Positions 1 through 7,933 of a stretch of 64,000 bases of DNA are shown piece after piece. The number at the start of each line of letters is the position of its first letter. Within the stretch, counting starts at the first letter, position 1. The DNA is from Halorientalis sp. (lineage in GTDB: Archaea; Halobacteriota; Halobacteria; Halobacteriales; Haloarculaceae), in the NCBI RefSeq assembly GCF_028275115.1, contig NZ_JAQCNH010000029.1, positions 1-64,000 of the forward strand, written 5' to 3'. The notes under the pieces were generated by a model. The model was not told the DNA's origin. It ran no database searches and worked only from the letters and a program-made list of their open reading frames with translations. The translations under genes and the position numbers were made by a program.

Positions 1-731
1 CGATACGTCGCCAGCGCCGCGACCACGGCGTCCAGTGCGTCCCCGCCTGCGTCGTCGATCAACTCGGCGCGGACGCCCTGCGAGAAGGCCAGGGGCGTCT
101 CGGTTTCCAGTCCGTCGACGATGGTCCGGCGACGGTCACGGGCGGTCTCGCCGCCGTTCTTGTACTCGGCGGCGGGCAGGTCACACTGGGCTATCGTCGC
201 CGCGGGGTAGACCTCACACAGGGACACATCGCCGCTCCCCTGCATCGGACGAATGGTTACGTCGTCGGTGTCAGCGAGGGGGGCGAGAACGTCTCGAATC
301 CCGAAAAACGTCTGCTTCCAGACGTGGCTTCCGTACGGGCAGAGCGCGCCGACAGGGCCGTCGGTCTCTCGGCGCAGGTCCGCTCGCTCGCCGTCGGTCA
401 CCTCGCGGGCTCGCGAGCGACAGGTCGCTTGAAACTCGTCGGCGTCCGTCGCGGCGGTGGCGACCCACTCGACGCTCGACTCCCAGGTCTCGCAGTCATG
501 GACGGTCGCGGGAACGCCGAAGGGAAAGTCGAGGCCGACCGTCTCGGCCTCGCGGAGAAAGGCAGTTAACTGGCCGAGACAAGGAGCGCGCTCGGCGACA
601 CCGAAGCGGTCGGCGGCCGACTCGCAGGATTCGACGTGTAGTTCGTCGTCGGTCGGCGTGGCCTCGGCGATCCAGATGTTGTGGCCGGCCTGGGCTGCGC
701 CGCTGAAGTCGACGCCGTGATACATGCTCAT
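1..731 (-). CDS. DUF429 family protein (RNase H-like fold), 3' end beyond window
   Basis: The minus-strand frame is open from ATG at 731 to the window edge, so it is missing from the ORF track for lack of a stop. The N-terminus reads MSMYHGVDFSGAA, and later GLDFPFGVPA and CEVYPAAT appear. These are the acidic strand and Glu-x-x-Pro signatures of the DUF429 predicted RNase H-like nucleases. A second Met two codons on (725) could be the start. About 243 residues are visible. It is divergent from the small zinc protein that follows. The substrate of DUF429 proteins is unknown. Confidence 0.75.
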   Translation of the reverse strand, partial: MSMYHGVDFSGAAQAGHNIWIAEATPTDDELHVESCESAADRFGVAERAPCLGQLTAFLREAETVGLDFPFGVPATVHDCETWESSVEWVATAATDADEFQATCRSRAREVTDGERADLRRETDGPVGALCPYGSHVWKQTFFGIRDVLAPLADTDDVTIRPMQGSGDVSLCEVYPAATIAQCDLPAAEYKNGGETARDRRRTIVDGLETETPLAFSQGVRAELIDDAGGDALDAVVAALATY

Positions 732-794
732 AGGTGGGTGCGTCGGAGGCAAAAAGCCGGGGCATTGATACGCGAGGCCACCATATCGAGAAAT

Positions 795-953
795 ATGCCC
801 AAAACGCTCGAAGTCAGGTGCACGAGCGGGGACTGCGAACTCGATATGTTCGCGCTCCACTATACGTACGACATGCCCGACGGCGTTGGAGTCGCGGAGT
901 TCGCGTGCCCGTACTGTGGCGAGACGGACGGACTGGAGGAGATCGAGCTATGA
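795..953 (+). CDS. Small CPxCG zinc-ribbon-like protein (52 aa)
   Basis: This gene is too short for the track in its true form; the listed 90-aa ORF only adds an untypical upstream extension. The protein is MPKTLEVRCTSGDCELDMF...FACPYCGETDGLEEIEL, with one Cys pair as CTSGDC and a second as CPYC, enough for one zinc site. A short ORF of this composition is common in haloarchaea. Its TGA overlaps the ATG of the Hsp20 gene (ATGA at 950-953), so the two are probably translationally coupled. The function is unknown. Confidence 0.8.
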   Translation: MPKTLEVRCTSGDCELDMFALHYTYDMPDGVGVAEFACPYCGETDGLEEIEL

Positions 954-1450
954 TCCGGGAACTCGGTCGGTCGCTCGGCAACACGGTCATGGAGACCGTC
1001 GGCCGGGCGGCCAGCCGCGTCCAGGAAGGCCGCCCGCTTCCTGCCGACCTGCTCGAATCCGAAGACGCCTTTCTGGCAGTGTTCGACGCGCCCGGCACCG
1101 CCAGCAGCGACATCCAGGTCCGGTTCGACGACAACGCCGTCGAGGTCCGGGTCGACCGGTTCCGGGATTTCTACGACGGCTTCGAGATGCTAGTCCCCGG
1201 TCGCGGCCTCGCACTCGACGGGCGCGTCACCCTCCCCGCCGACGCCGCCGTCGACCCGAGCGGTGCCGACGCCACACTCAGACACAACGGCACGCTCGAA
1301 GTTCGCATCCCCAAAGGCGAAGCCACCCACGAGATGGAGGTCACGGACGAATCGACTGCGGTCGAAGGCGTTGAGGAGTCTACGGAAGAAGACACCGACG
1401 ACGGAGTCGGCGACGCGGAGACCGACACACCGGACACGAACGACGCGTAG
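950..1450 (+). CDS. Hsp20/alpha-crystallin-like small heat-shock protein
   Basis: A 166-aa protein starting MIRELGRSLGNT. The central part (about 40-130) has the small-HSP pattern: a short N-terminal arm, FLAVFDAPGTASSDIQVRFDDNAVEVRVDRF, then a typical last strand NGTLEVRIPKG. The tail of about 35 residues is almost all Asp, Glu and Thr, a halophilic tail. The IxI/V motif of larger Hsp20s is not obvious. It would act as a cytosolic holdase chaperone. The start overlaps the zinc-protein stop. It ends head-on against the FAD oxidoreductase with no spacer. Confidence 0.75.
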   Translation: MIRELGRSLGNTVMETVGRAASRVQEGRPLPADLLESEDAFLAVFDAPGTASSDIQVRFDDNAVEVRVDRFRDFYDGFEMLVPGRGLALDGRVTLPADAAVDPSGADATLRHNGTLEVRIPKGEATHEMEVTDESTAVEGVEESTEEDTDDGVGDAETDTPDTNDA

Positions 1451-2635
1451 CTACTCGACGGTCATCCCCTCGACGACTGGGAACTGTTCGTCACCGTCGA
1501 ACCGCGTTGGCTCGAACTTGTCGATACCGCGTTCGCCCAGAATCTGCTCGGCGATCGTTCTCCCGAGCGCCGGCGCACGCATGAACCCGTGGCCGTGCCA
1601 CCCCGTCGCGACGAACAGTCCGGGTTCGACCTCACCCACAAGCGGGTCTCGGTCCGGCGTCGCGGTACAGAGCCCAGCCCACGACCGCTCGACCTCGACC
1701 GGCCGGGCGACCCCCGGAGCGAGCGCCGCGTCCACCCGTTCGACCGCACTGGTACGGAACGTCGCGTCGGCTGCTCGCTCCCAGTCGTCGGGGTCGAAGT
1801 CCCGTTTTTCGACGCCGTCGCCGACGAGCAGTCCGCCTGCACCCGGCCGCTGGCTGCTGCCCGGTGTTCGTGTGCCGAACCCGGTCTCGTCCTGCTCGAC
1901 CGGACGCCAGTAGAACTGCTCGGTCGCGTCGTACAGCGTCGGGACACACTCACTCGCCGGTGTCTGCTCCGTAACCAGCGCCTGGACCCGGTAGGCCTTG
2001 ACCGGCACCGTGACGCCGGCTCCGGCCAGCAACTTGCGGGTGTGTGCGCCGGCCGCGACCAGTACTGCGTCGAACGCTACCGTGGCGTCGGGCGTCTCGA
2101 CCGCGGGGTCGGCCGTCACGCCGACCTCCGTCTCTGTCTGCACCGACGCGCCCGCTTTGCGGGCTCGCTCGGCCACGACGGCGGCGTATTCCGCGGGGTC
2201 GGCACAGCCGGCGTCGCGTGCAACGGCGGCGACAGCTACGTCGTCGGTCTTCAGAGCGGGATACTCGGCAGCCAGCGTCGCCGGGTCGAGCAGTTCGACG
2301 TCACGGCCCCGTTCGCGCATCCGGGGCACCTGCTCGCGGATGGCCGCCGCTCGCGTCTCGTCGCCCTCGCGGGCGAGCCAGACGTATGGACATTCGACGA
2401 AAGAAAAGCGAGTTTCGGCCGCCAGTTCGCGGAGACGGTCCATCGCCCGTGCGGCGACAGCCGCGTCGGTCTGGCCAGCGAAGGCGTCGTAGCAGAGACC
2501 TGCCGCTCGGCCCGTGCTCCCGGCCGCAATCTCGCCGCGCTCGAACAGTGTCACGTCGACGTCGCGGGCAGCGAGTGCACGGGCGGCGGTCACGCCCACC
2601 GCACCGCCGCCGACGACGGCTACCGAGTCGGTCAC
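1451..2635 (-). CDS. FAD-dependent oxidoreductase of the DAO (D-amino acid/sarcosine oxidase) family
   Basis: A 394-aa protein. The Rossmann FAD site is at residues 5-30 (VAVVGGGAVGVTAARAL, acidic residue in LFERGEI), followed by GSTGRAAG. The C-terminal half has WAGLCTATPDRDPLVGEV and ATGWHGHGFMRAP, the second FAD-binding stretch of DAO-family enzymes. It probably oxidises an amine or N-methyl amino acid in the cytosol; the substrate cannot be told from the sequence. It is a single gene, convergent with hsp20. Confidence 0.85.
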   Translation of the reverse strand: MTDSVAVVGGGAVGVTAARALAARDVDVTLFERGEIAAGSTGRAAGLCYDAFAGQTDAAVAARAMDRLRELAAETRFSFVECPYVWLAREGDETRAAAIREQVPRMRERGRDVELLDPATLAAEYPALKTDDVAVAAVARDAGCADPAEYAAVVAERARKAGASVQTETEVGVTADPAVETPDATVAFDAVLVAAGAHTRKLLAGAGVTVPVKAYRVQALVTEQTPASECVPTLYDATEQFYWRPVEQDETGFGTRTPGSSQRPGAGGLLVGDGVEKRDFDPDDWERAADATFRTSAVERVDAALAPGVARPVEVERSWAGLCTATPDRDPLVGEVEPGLFVATGWHGHGFMRAPALGRTIAEQILGERGIDKFEPTRFDGDEQFPVVEGMTVE

Positions 2636-2660
2636 TGCTACGTCTGAGGCGCGACTGCAC

Positions 2661-3113
2661 TTAGCTTCGGCGTCGACGGACGGCGTCGACCAGCCCGACG
2701 AGTGTCAAACTGCCGAACACGGCGAGAGCCACGTGGAAGACCTCGATGCCGTCGATGTCGACACCGGTCCGCCCCAGGGCGTCGCCGGCCAACGCGAGGA
2801 GGTCGTCTAACACGACGAGAGGGAGAAAAAGCGACAACACGAGGACGCCGGCGACGCCAAGGGTGATTCGTCGGGCGGCCGCCTCGTCGACGCGCCCCTG
2901 GCGCTGGTGGTACGCCGAGTAGACGATGACCGCAAACCCCAGACAGAACACGGCAACAGCCGCAATCCGAAAGGAGGCGAAGACGAACAGTTCGGCCGCC
3001 CACGCGACCGTCGCGGCCAGGTCCGGCGACGTTTCGAGGACGCCGGCCACCAGCGTCAGGAGGAGACCGACGACACCGACGGTACCGACGGCACGGGCCC
3101 GGCCGACACTCAT
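2661..3113 (-). CDS. Four-helix integral membrane protein, function unknown
   Basis: The protein starting MSVGRARAVG has 150 aa and four hydrophobic helices at roughly 8-27, 45-66, 83-103 and 126-143, ending in VRRRRS. The ATG at 3113 is preferred over the longer ORF start because it overlaps the stop of the upstream gene (ATGA), the usual coupling in this genome. I recognise no family. The basic tail suggests both ends are cytoplasmic. Confidence 0.7.
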   Translation of the reverse strand: MSVGRARAVGTVGVVGLLLTLVAGVLETSPDLAATVAWAAELFVFASFRIAAVAVFCLGFAVIVYSAYHQRQGRVDEAAARRITLGVAGVLVLSLFLPLVVLDDLLALAGDALGRTGVDIDGIEVFHVALAVFGSLTLVGLVDAVRRRRS

Positions 3114-3427
3114 CGGCCGAACGCGCCGGGGCCGCGTGCCCAGCACGCGGCTACCGTGTCGGTTCTGACTTCTCGGCGCTGCGCAATCCGATACTCGACT
3201 GTCTCTCCGTTACCGACCGGCGCATAGTCCCGGCGGGCCTGTGTGAGGGCGGCTTTAATGTGGCCAGTCGTCGCGTCCGTCGTAGCGTCCTCGGAGAGGA
3301 ATCTGCGACTCTCGTGGCCGGCGGCTGTGTCGACGGACGGCAGCGTCGCTCGCGAGACGGTCGTCTCAGTGAGCTTCAATGTCGCCACGTTGGTCCCGGT
3401 ATTCGGTAGCGCCGTTGTCGTGAGCAT
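3110..3427 (-). CDS. Hypothetical protein (105 aa), coupled to the membrane protein
   Basis: The ORF MLTTTALPNTGTNVATLKLTETTVS... has no motif I recognise. It is kept because its codons are GC-rich at third positions and its TGA overlaps the ATG of the following membrane-protein gene by one base on each side. It may be a soluble partner of that protein. A spurious ORF is possible. Confidence 0.5.
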   Translation of the reverse strand: MLTTTALPNTGTNVATLKLTETTVSRATLPSVDTAAGHESRRFLSEDATTDATTGHIKAALTQARRDYAPVGNGETVEYRIAQRREVRTDTVAACWARGPGAFGR

Positions 3428-3484
3428 CGGTGGGGCTCGCGGCTAACTCGCACGGGTTCGTGTGTCATACAGCGTCAACGGCGG

Positions 3485-3935
3485 GTGAACTACCCCGACC
3501 TACCGCGCTCGGGCCTACCCGGCCCTCGCTTGTTGAGGTCGGGGCTTCCTGTTTCTGTGTCAGAATTTATACCCGACGTGGGCACAGGGATTCCAGACTC
3601 CACAGGCGGCTTCCCTTCACAGGCGATTCGGAGTGTCCCACTCCTACCGGTTGGACACTCAACCACAACCGACGGTGCGCGCTTCTTGTCTCGCTTGAAC
3701 ACCACCAGAGACGTGGTGAGCATTATACTACCATCTTCGACCGCAGGGATACTAAGGGCATGCCGTGTAGTGGAAGTAAAACCATGACGGCGTGGACGAA
3801 TCGCTCCGCGATTCGTTCGCACACCAGAAATCGGAGATTTCTGGGGACGCTGTATCCCCGCCCTACTCGCTTCCTCCGGTCGCTCCTTGAGGAAGGGGGC
3901 TTAGCGCCTGCAAAACAGCTAAACGCTGTCGGTTC
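3485..3935 (-). mobile_element. Short non-autonomous relic of an IS200/IS605-type element (PATE-like)
   Basis: On the minus strand this block runs from a hairpin-bearing end (ACAGC-TAAAC-GCTGT at 3915-3929 and the CTTCCTC/GAGGAAG stem near 3870-3893) to an end with a 9-bp stem CCCCGACCT (3493-3501) pairing with AGGTCGGGG (3536-3544), next to GTGAACTACCCCGACC. The latter closely resembles the 3' end that follows tnpB in haloarchaeal IS200/IS605 elements. Palindromes AGAAATC-GGA-GATTTCT and CGAATCG/CGATTCG lie between them. No intact transposase is present; the 110-aa minus ORF (3490-3822) is at best a degenerate remnant. The size (about 450 bp) fits the palindrome-associated MITE-like elements of haloarchaea. 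The exact borders are uncertain. Confidence 0.5.
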
Positions 3936-3974
3936 TCTCGGCGGGCGCCGAGGTGTGTCACTGCCGAGCCACCG

Positions 3975-4370
3975 TTACTGCTCGGCAGTCCACTCCCGGG
4001 CCTCGCGAATACTGTCGGTCATCATGGCCGTGTGCAGGCCGTCAACATCGTCGATGAAGCTCTCTATGTCCGTCTTCGCGACGGTACTGTCGGCGTGGAC
4101 CGTGGCGCTGTGTTCGATGCCCGCGTCGATTATCTTCGGCACCCACTCGTTTTCCGGCCACACCTGGTCGTCGCCGCGTGCCCGGATACCACTGGTGTCG
4201 ACGATCAGCTTCGACGTGTCACGCTCTCGGCTCACCTCCAGGAGGTCGTTCGCGCCGTCACGGAACGTCTCGCCGGCGGCGAACTCGTCCCAGGTGTACA
4301 CGATTGCATCGAGTCCGTCGTCCCACTCGAGCGTGTAGAGACGTTGCTCGGCGATGACTTCACACGACAT
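3975..4370 (-). CDS. SpoIIAA-like (STAS-fold) protein
   Basis: A 131-aa protein, MSCEVIAEQRLYTLEWDDG..., with a hydrophobic strand SKLIVDTSGIRARGDDQVW, then a helix and VPKIIDAGIEHSATVHAD. This strand-helix order and the I-V-D-T-S element match the SpoIIAA/STAS-like proteins common in haloarchaea. It has no obvious phosphorylatable Ser in an anti-sigma-antagonist context. It is probably a cytosolic regulatory or lipid-binding module; the role is unknown. It is monocistronic beside the transposon relic. Confidence 0.65.
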   Translation of the reverse strand: MSCEVIAEQRLYTLEWDDGLDAIVYTWDEFAAGETFRDGANDLLEVSRERDTSKLIVDTSGIRARGDDQVWPENEWVPKIIDAGIEHSATVHADSTVAKTDIESFIDDVDGLHTAMMTDSIREAREWTAEQ

Positions 4371-4493
4371 GCAGTTTTCTATCGAGCGGCAGAATAAATT
4401 CCTGGCCCGAGAGGAATCAAATCTGATAACAACAGGGAACGGTCGTAGGTCCGCGTCCGCCGAACCCGTACCCCGATTCCCGTCCCCTGGCCG

Positions 4494-5093
4494 CTACATT
4501 GGGAGGTCCGCATCCGGGTCCACCTCCCGATCCGCTTCCGCCGGCATCTCCCAGTCGGTCGCGAGTTCCAGCAACTGCACGAGAATGCGCGCGGTCGCGC
4601 CCCAGACCGTGTAGCCGTCGACGTGAAAGAAGTGTAGACGGATATCGCCGTAGTGTGGATGGTCCCGACGCTCGGACTCGTACTTGTCCAGGTCTGTGAG
4701 GTCCGCGACCGATAACACCGCAATCTCGGCGACCTCACGCTCGTCTGGAACGTACTCCTGGTCTGGAATCGTCCCGACAAACGGCCGGACAGCGTACCGG
4801 GTCACGGTGCTGATCTCGTCGAGGCGGCCGACGATATCTGCCTGCTCGGGGTCGAGGCCGATTTCCTCGTTTGCTTCCCGGAGCGCAGTCGCCTTTAGAT
4901 TCCTGTCGCTGGGTTCGCGACCACCACCGGGGAAACTCATCTGGCCCGGGTGCTCCCCAAGATGGTCCGCCCGCTTCGTGAACAGCACGTGCGCACCTCC
5001 ATCACAGGCGACGATGGGCGCGAGGACGGCAGCCTCACGCTCCCCGTTGTTTATTTCGGTCGCCGGGAAGTTCCCAACCCGCTCCAGGTCCAT
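4494..5093 (-). CDS. Nudix hydrolase, CoA pyrophosphatase-like
   Basis: A 199-aa protein. The Nudix box at residues 56-80 reads GGGREPSDRN...LREANEEIGL, matching GX5EX7REUXEEXGU in full, with the metal-binding REANEE. Just before it is LFTKRADHLGEHPGQMSFPG, a signature close to the UPF0035/CoA pyrophosphatase subgroup (NudL-like), which cleaves CoA or related nucleoside diphosphates. It is a cytosolic single gene followed at 57 nt by the next minus-strand gene. Confidence 0.87.
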   Translation of the reverse strand: MDLERVGNFPATEINNGEREAAVLAPIVACDGGAHVLFTKRADHLGEHPGQMSFPGGGREPSDRNLKATALREANEEIGLDPEQADIVGRLDEISTVTRYAVRPFVGTIPDQEYVPDEREVAEIAVLSVADLTDLDKYESERRDHPHYGDIRLHFFHVDGYTVWGATARILVQLLELATDWEMPAEADREVDPDADLPM

Positions 5094-5150
5094 ATCCTCT
5101 ACGTGGGGCCCCGCGCTCTTAATTTGCCCGGGGACACCGCTGTCCGTGGG

Positions 5151-5621
5151 TCACGTTAGCGCGTCGTCAAGTCGCTCCCGGGCCGACGCGAGGTCGACCG
5201 GACCCCACACTTCGAGTTCGTAGCTCGCGTCGAGCAGTTCCCGCATCCGGTCGTCGTTCCCGTCGGCGACGGCACGTGCTGTGTCCGCTCGAAACCGTTC
5301 CTCCGCGGCGGCACCGAGCCGGTCCCGGTCGACCGTCCGGTCGGGGACATCGAGGATGTGCGGCAGGTCCGTCGCATCCTCAGGGAGCTCCGGGAACGCC
5401 ACGGGACCAGGGACCAGCCACGGTCCGTCGGCCGCCGTCGGCTCGAACGCGACCAGATGGTACGTCTCGCGGGCCACGGCGACGTCGTCGTCGAACACTG
5501 CGGGCTCCACGTCGTCGCCCTGCCGGTACGCAAGTTCGGCCAGTGCCTGCCCGAGTTCACCGGGCGTCAGCGCGTCGAACAGGTCGACGACCCCCGCCAA
5601 CTCGTCGCCCGTTAGGTCCAT
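5151..5621 (-). CDS. Conserved haloarchaeal protein (DUF7109-like)
   Basis: Starting at MDLTGDELAGVVDLFDALT gives 156 aa; the seven extra residues of the track ORF look non-native. Blocks such as TPGELGQALAELAYRQG and TYHLVAFE recall a small haloarchaeal family of unknown function, cited from memory. It is all helical and strongly acidic, with no signal peptide or membrane segment. A role cannot be assigned. Confidence 0.72.
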   Translation of the reverse strand: MDLTGDELAGVVDLFDALTPGELGQALAELAYRQGDDVEPAVFDDDVAVARETYHLVAFEPTAADGPWLVPGPVAFPELPEDATDLPHILDVPDRTVDRDRLGAAAEERFRADTARAVADGNDDRMRELLDASYELEVWGPVDLASARERLDDALT

Positions 5622-5726
5622 ACTCCGACCGGCGAGTGGCACCCTCTTTACTCTGGCGGGACTGTCGACAACCGGGCCTGTCAGGGCCTACGTTTATTAC
5701 ATAATATCCCCAAACTGTAATGAACT

Positions 5727-6509
5727 GTGCCCGCGCTGACCGACGACCGGATACAGGTGCTCCACGTCGACGACGAGGTCAGTCTCCTCGATCTGACTCG
5801 GGAGTGTTTAGAGCAGTCCTCGGACCGGCTCACGGTGGTGCACGAGACCACGGCCACGGCCGGACTGGACGTGCTCGGTGAGTCACCGGTCGACTGCGTG
5901 CTCAGCGACTACGACATGCCCGGCATGGACGGGCTGGCCTTCCTCGACCGTGTTCGCGCACGGTACGACGACCTCCCGTTCATTCTCTACACCGGGAAAG
6001 GCAGCGAGGAAATCGCCAGCGACGCCATCTCCGCAGGTGTCACCGATTATCTCCAGAAACAATCGGGCGTCGACCACTACGACGTGCTGGCGAACAAGAT
6101 CGAAACAGCCGTCGCGCGCCATCGCGCAGAGCGGGAACTGCGTAGGACCAGAGAGCAGTATCAACGTCTCGTCGAGCAGGAACTCGTCGGAATCTATCTC
6201 ATCCAGAATGGGGCGTTCCAATTCGTCAACGAGAAACTCGCCGCCATCCACGGCTACGACCGCGAGGCCGTCGTCGGGATGTCGCCGCTGAAATTGGTTT
6301 CCGCGTCCGACCGCGACCGCGTCGGTCGACGACTACAGGAACAGTTGTGTGGTGACCGCGAGGAGTGCCACTACCGGATCACCGGGAAACACCGAGACGG
6401 CTCGACTCTCGACTTGGAACTCCACGGCGGCCGGATCAGGTACGAGGGACGCCCCGCAGTCATGGGCGTGGTTATGAACTGGTCGGAGCGAGACGGCGGA
6501 GATGAGTGA
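5727..6509 (+). CDS. Response regulator receiver-PAS protein
   Basis: A GTG start gives 260 aa. Residues 8-125 form a receiver domain: acidic pair in VLHVDDEVS, phospho-acceptor Asp in VLSDYDMPGMDG (about 56), and conserved Lys in LYTGKGSEE. After a short coiled linker comes a PAS domain (about 145-255) with GIYLIQNGAFQFVNEKLAAI and a HYRITGKHRDGS strand. It ends without a kinase or output domain, so it looks like a sensory relay component whose partner kinase lies elsewhere. A TATA-like TTTATTACATA lies at 5692-5702. Confidence 0.85.
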   Translation: MPALTDDRIQVLHVDDEVSLLDLTRECLEQSSDRLTVVHETTATAGLDVLGESPVDCVLSDYDMPGMDGLAFLDRVRARYDDLPFILYTGKGSEEIASDAISAGVTDYLQKQSGVDHYDVLANKIETAVARHRAERELRRTREQYQRLVEQELVGIYLIQNGAFQFVNEKLAAIHGYDREAVVGMSPLKLVSASDRDRVGRRLQEQLCGDREECHYRITGKHRDGSTLDLELHGGRIRYEGRPAVMGVVMNWSERDGGDE

Positions 6510-6518
6510 GCGCCGCGT

Positions 6519-7616
6519 TCACCGGTCGGTCGCGCGGTCCAGTCCCTGCCGAGCGGCCCGTTCGATCGTCTCGGGGTCGAGGTCCGTCTCCGCCCAGGCG
6601 GGAAGTCGCGTGTCGGCGTCCGGCGGGGCGACGGCCTCTGCGTACGTGTCGACCTGCTCGCGCTCGCCGGCGGCGTCGAACTCGAACCCGTTGAACGCCG
6701 CGTCGGTCCCGTACTGTGCGACGAGGCCGTCCGCGAGTTCCCGGTAGTGTTCGCGGAGTCGCCCGTAGTCGGGGTCGAGACCGGCGTCCTCGACCGCGTG
6801 GAACAGCGCGGCGGCGACCTCACGGCACATGTCGCCCAGTCCCTGCGGACCGCCGACGGCGCGGTGGTCGTGCTCGTGTCGTCCGAGGTCGACCTGTGCC
6901 GTGCCCGCAAAGCCCGCGGCCTCGAACGCGTCACCGAGCGTCCCGACTTCGAGCCCCCAGCCTCGCTGTGCGCGCAGGCGTCGGGCGAGGTCGCTCGTCG
7001 CCGCGAACTCGCCGGCCAGCGCGTACCGGAAACTCCCTAAGTAGTCGACGACCGGCGCGTCGTCGTCCGCGGCGAGCGCTCGAACCAACGGCGTATAAAA
7101 AAGCCGAAACAGGCGGCCGTACAGCCGGTCGTTCTCGACACGGGCGTAGTAGCCCTTCGAGAAGTCGTAGCCACGGGTGAGTGGAAAGAGCAGGCGCGGA
7201 ACGTGGGCCCGCGAGTACGTCGTCGCGTCGGCATCGTGGACCGCGACGTACTCCTCCCGAGCGGCGAGCCCCAGCGCCAGCCACACGTCCCGTCCCTTGC
7301 CGGCGGGGCCGTTCAACCCGTACTCACCGAGAGCGTCTCGCACCTCCGGGGCGTTGCACCACAGCACCTCGGGGCCGAGTTCGAAAGAATCGAGCCAGCG
7401 GGCGACGGTGTCGACCCGCTCCTCGCTGGCCCGCAGCGCGACGATTACGCGAGCGGGGTCGACCCTATCAAGCGTCGTCAGCACCCGCTCGGCGGCGAGG
7501 CTGGCGTGTTCCCGCTCCGTCAGAGGGACGACGACGGCGGCGCTCTCCGTGGGCGCCTCCGGAACGCGGTCGGCGAACGCGTGCAGCGTCGCCACCCGCT
7601 CCTGGACGTATTCCAT
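6519..7616 (-). CDS. GpgS-like glycosyltransferase (glucosyl-3-phosphoglycerate synthase family)
   Basis: A 365-aa GT-A enzyme. It shows ESAAVVVPLTEREHASL, then NGPAGKGRDVWLALGLA and the metal-binding VAVHDADATTYSR (DxD). Downstream come DFSKGYYARVENDRLYGRLFRLFY and RRLRAQRGWGLEVGTL, the arrangement of glucosyl-3-phosphoglycerate/mannosyl-3-phosphoglycerate synthases. The expected role is transfer of a sugar from a nucleotide donor to 3-phosphoglycerate or a related acceptor, giving a compatible solute or lipid-linked product. The acceptor is inferred from family only. No phosphatase partner lies next to it. Confidence 0.78.
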   Translation of the reverse strand: MEYVQERVATLHAFADRVPEAPTESAAVVVPLTEREHASLAAERVLTTLDRVDPARVIVALRASEERVDTVARWLDSFELGPEVLWCNAPEVRDALGEYGLNGPAGKGRDVWLALGLAAREEYVAVHDADATTYSRAHVPRLLFPLTRGYDFSKGYYARVENDRLYGRLFRLFYTPLVRALAADDDAPVVDYLGSFRYALAGEFAATSDLARRLRAQRGWGLEVGTLGDAFEAAGFAGTAQVDLGRHEHDHRAVGGPQGLGDMCREVAAALFHAVEDAGLDPDYGRLREHYRELADGLVAQYGTDAAFNGFEFDAAGEREQVDTYAEAVAPPDADTRLPAWAETDLDPETIERAARQGLDRATDR

Positions 7617-7762
7617 CGCGTCCTGGTTAGAACTGGTCCTGAAAAAGCCCGCTGTTCTCGGCCGTGTGCCGGTTTCCCTGCCGTTCGCCGGAGCCTCACC
7701 GTCGAACGCTCGTCTGACACGTCGGCACGGGGTTTTTGTTGAGGCCGCATGTACTGAGAATT

Positions 7763-7933
7763 ATGGAATCCGTCCGCAAAGGACTGCGCTCGGGCGACAT
7801 CGAGAAGGACACGTACGAGCGACTCACCTGTGCGGAGTGCAGAGAGCAGCTCGGGACAAAAAACGACCCCGACGAACTCAACACCATCAGGTTCTGTCCG
7901 GGCTGTGACCGCGAGTGGAAAAAAGTCGGGTAG
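7763..7933 (+). CDS. HVO_0758 family zinc-finger microprotein (56 aa)
   Basis: MESVRKGLRSGDIEKDTYERLTC...CPGCDREWKKVG. Two Cys pairs, CAEC and CPGC about 24 residues apart, form one zinc-ribbon site. The opening SVRKGLRxGDxEKDTYERL is the signature I recall for the HVO_0758 family of haloarchaeal zinc microproteins. The track ORF adds nine non-native residues. It ends one base before the stop of the convergent aldo/keto reductase gene. The function is unknown; nucleic-acid binding is plausible. Confidence 0.85.
   Translation: MESVRKGLRSGDIEKDTYERLTCAECREQLGTKNDPDELNTIRFCPGCDREWKKVG

Noticed and set aside
35-706. Arg-rich plus-strand ORF of 223 aa
   Set aside because: It is the antisense shadow of the DUF429 gene; composition is Arg/Ser/Pro only and no start region is present.
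1589-2647. 352-aa plus ORF opposite the FAD oxidoreductase
   Set aside because: Antisense shadow. High GC3 on the minus strand keeps the opposite frames open; the minus product has full FAD motifs.
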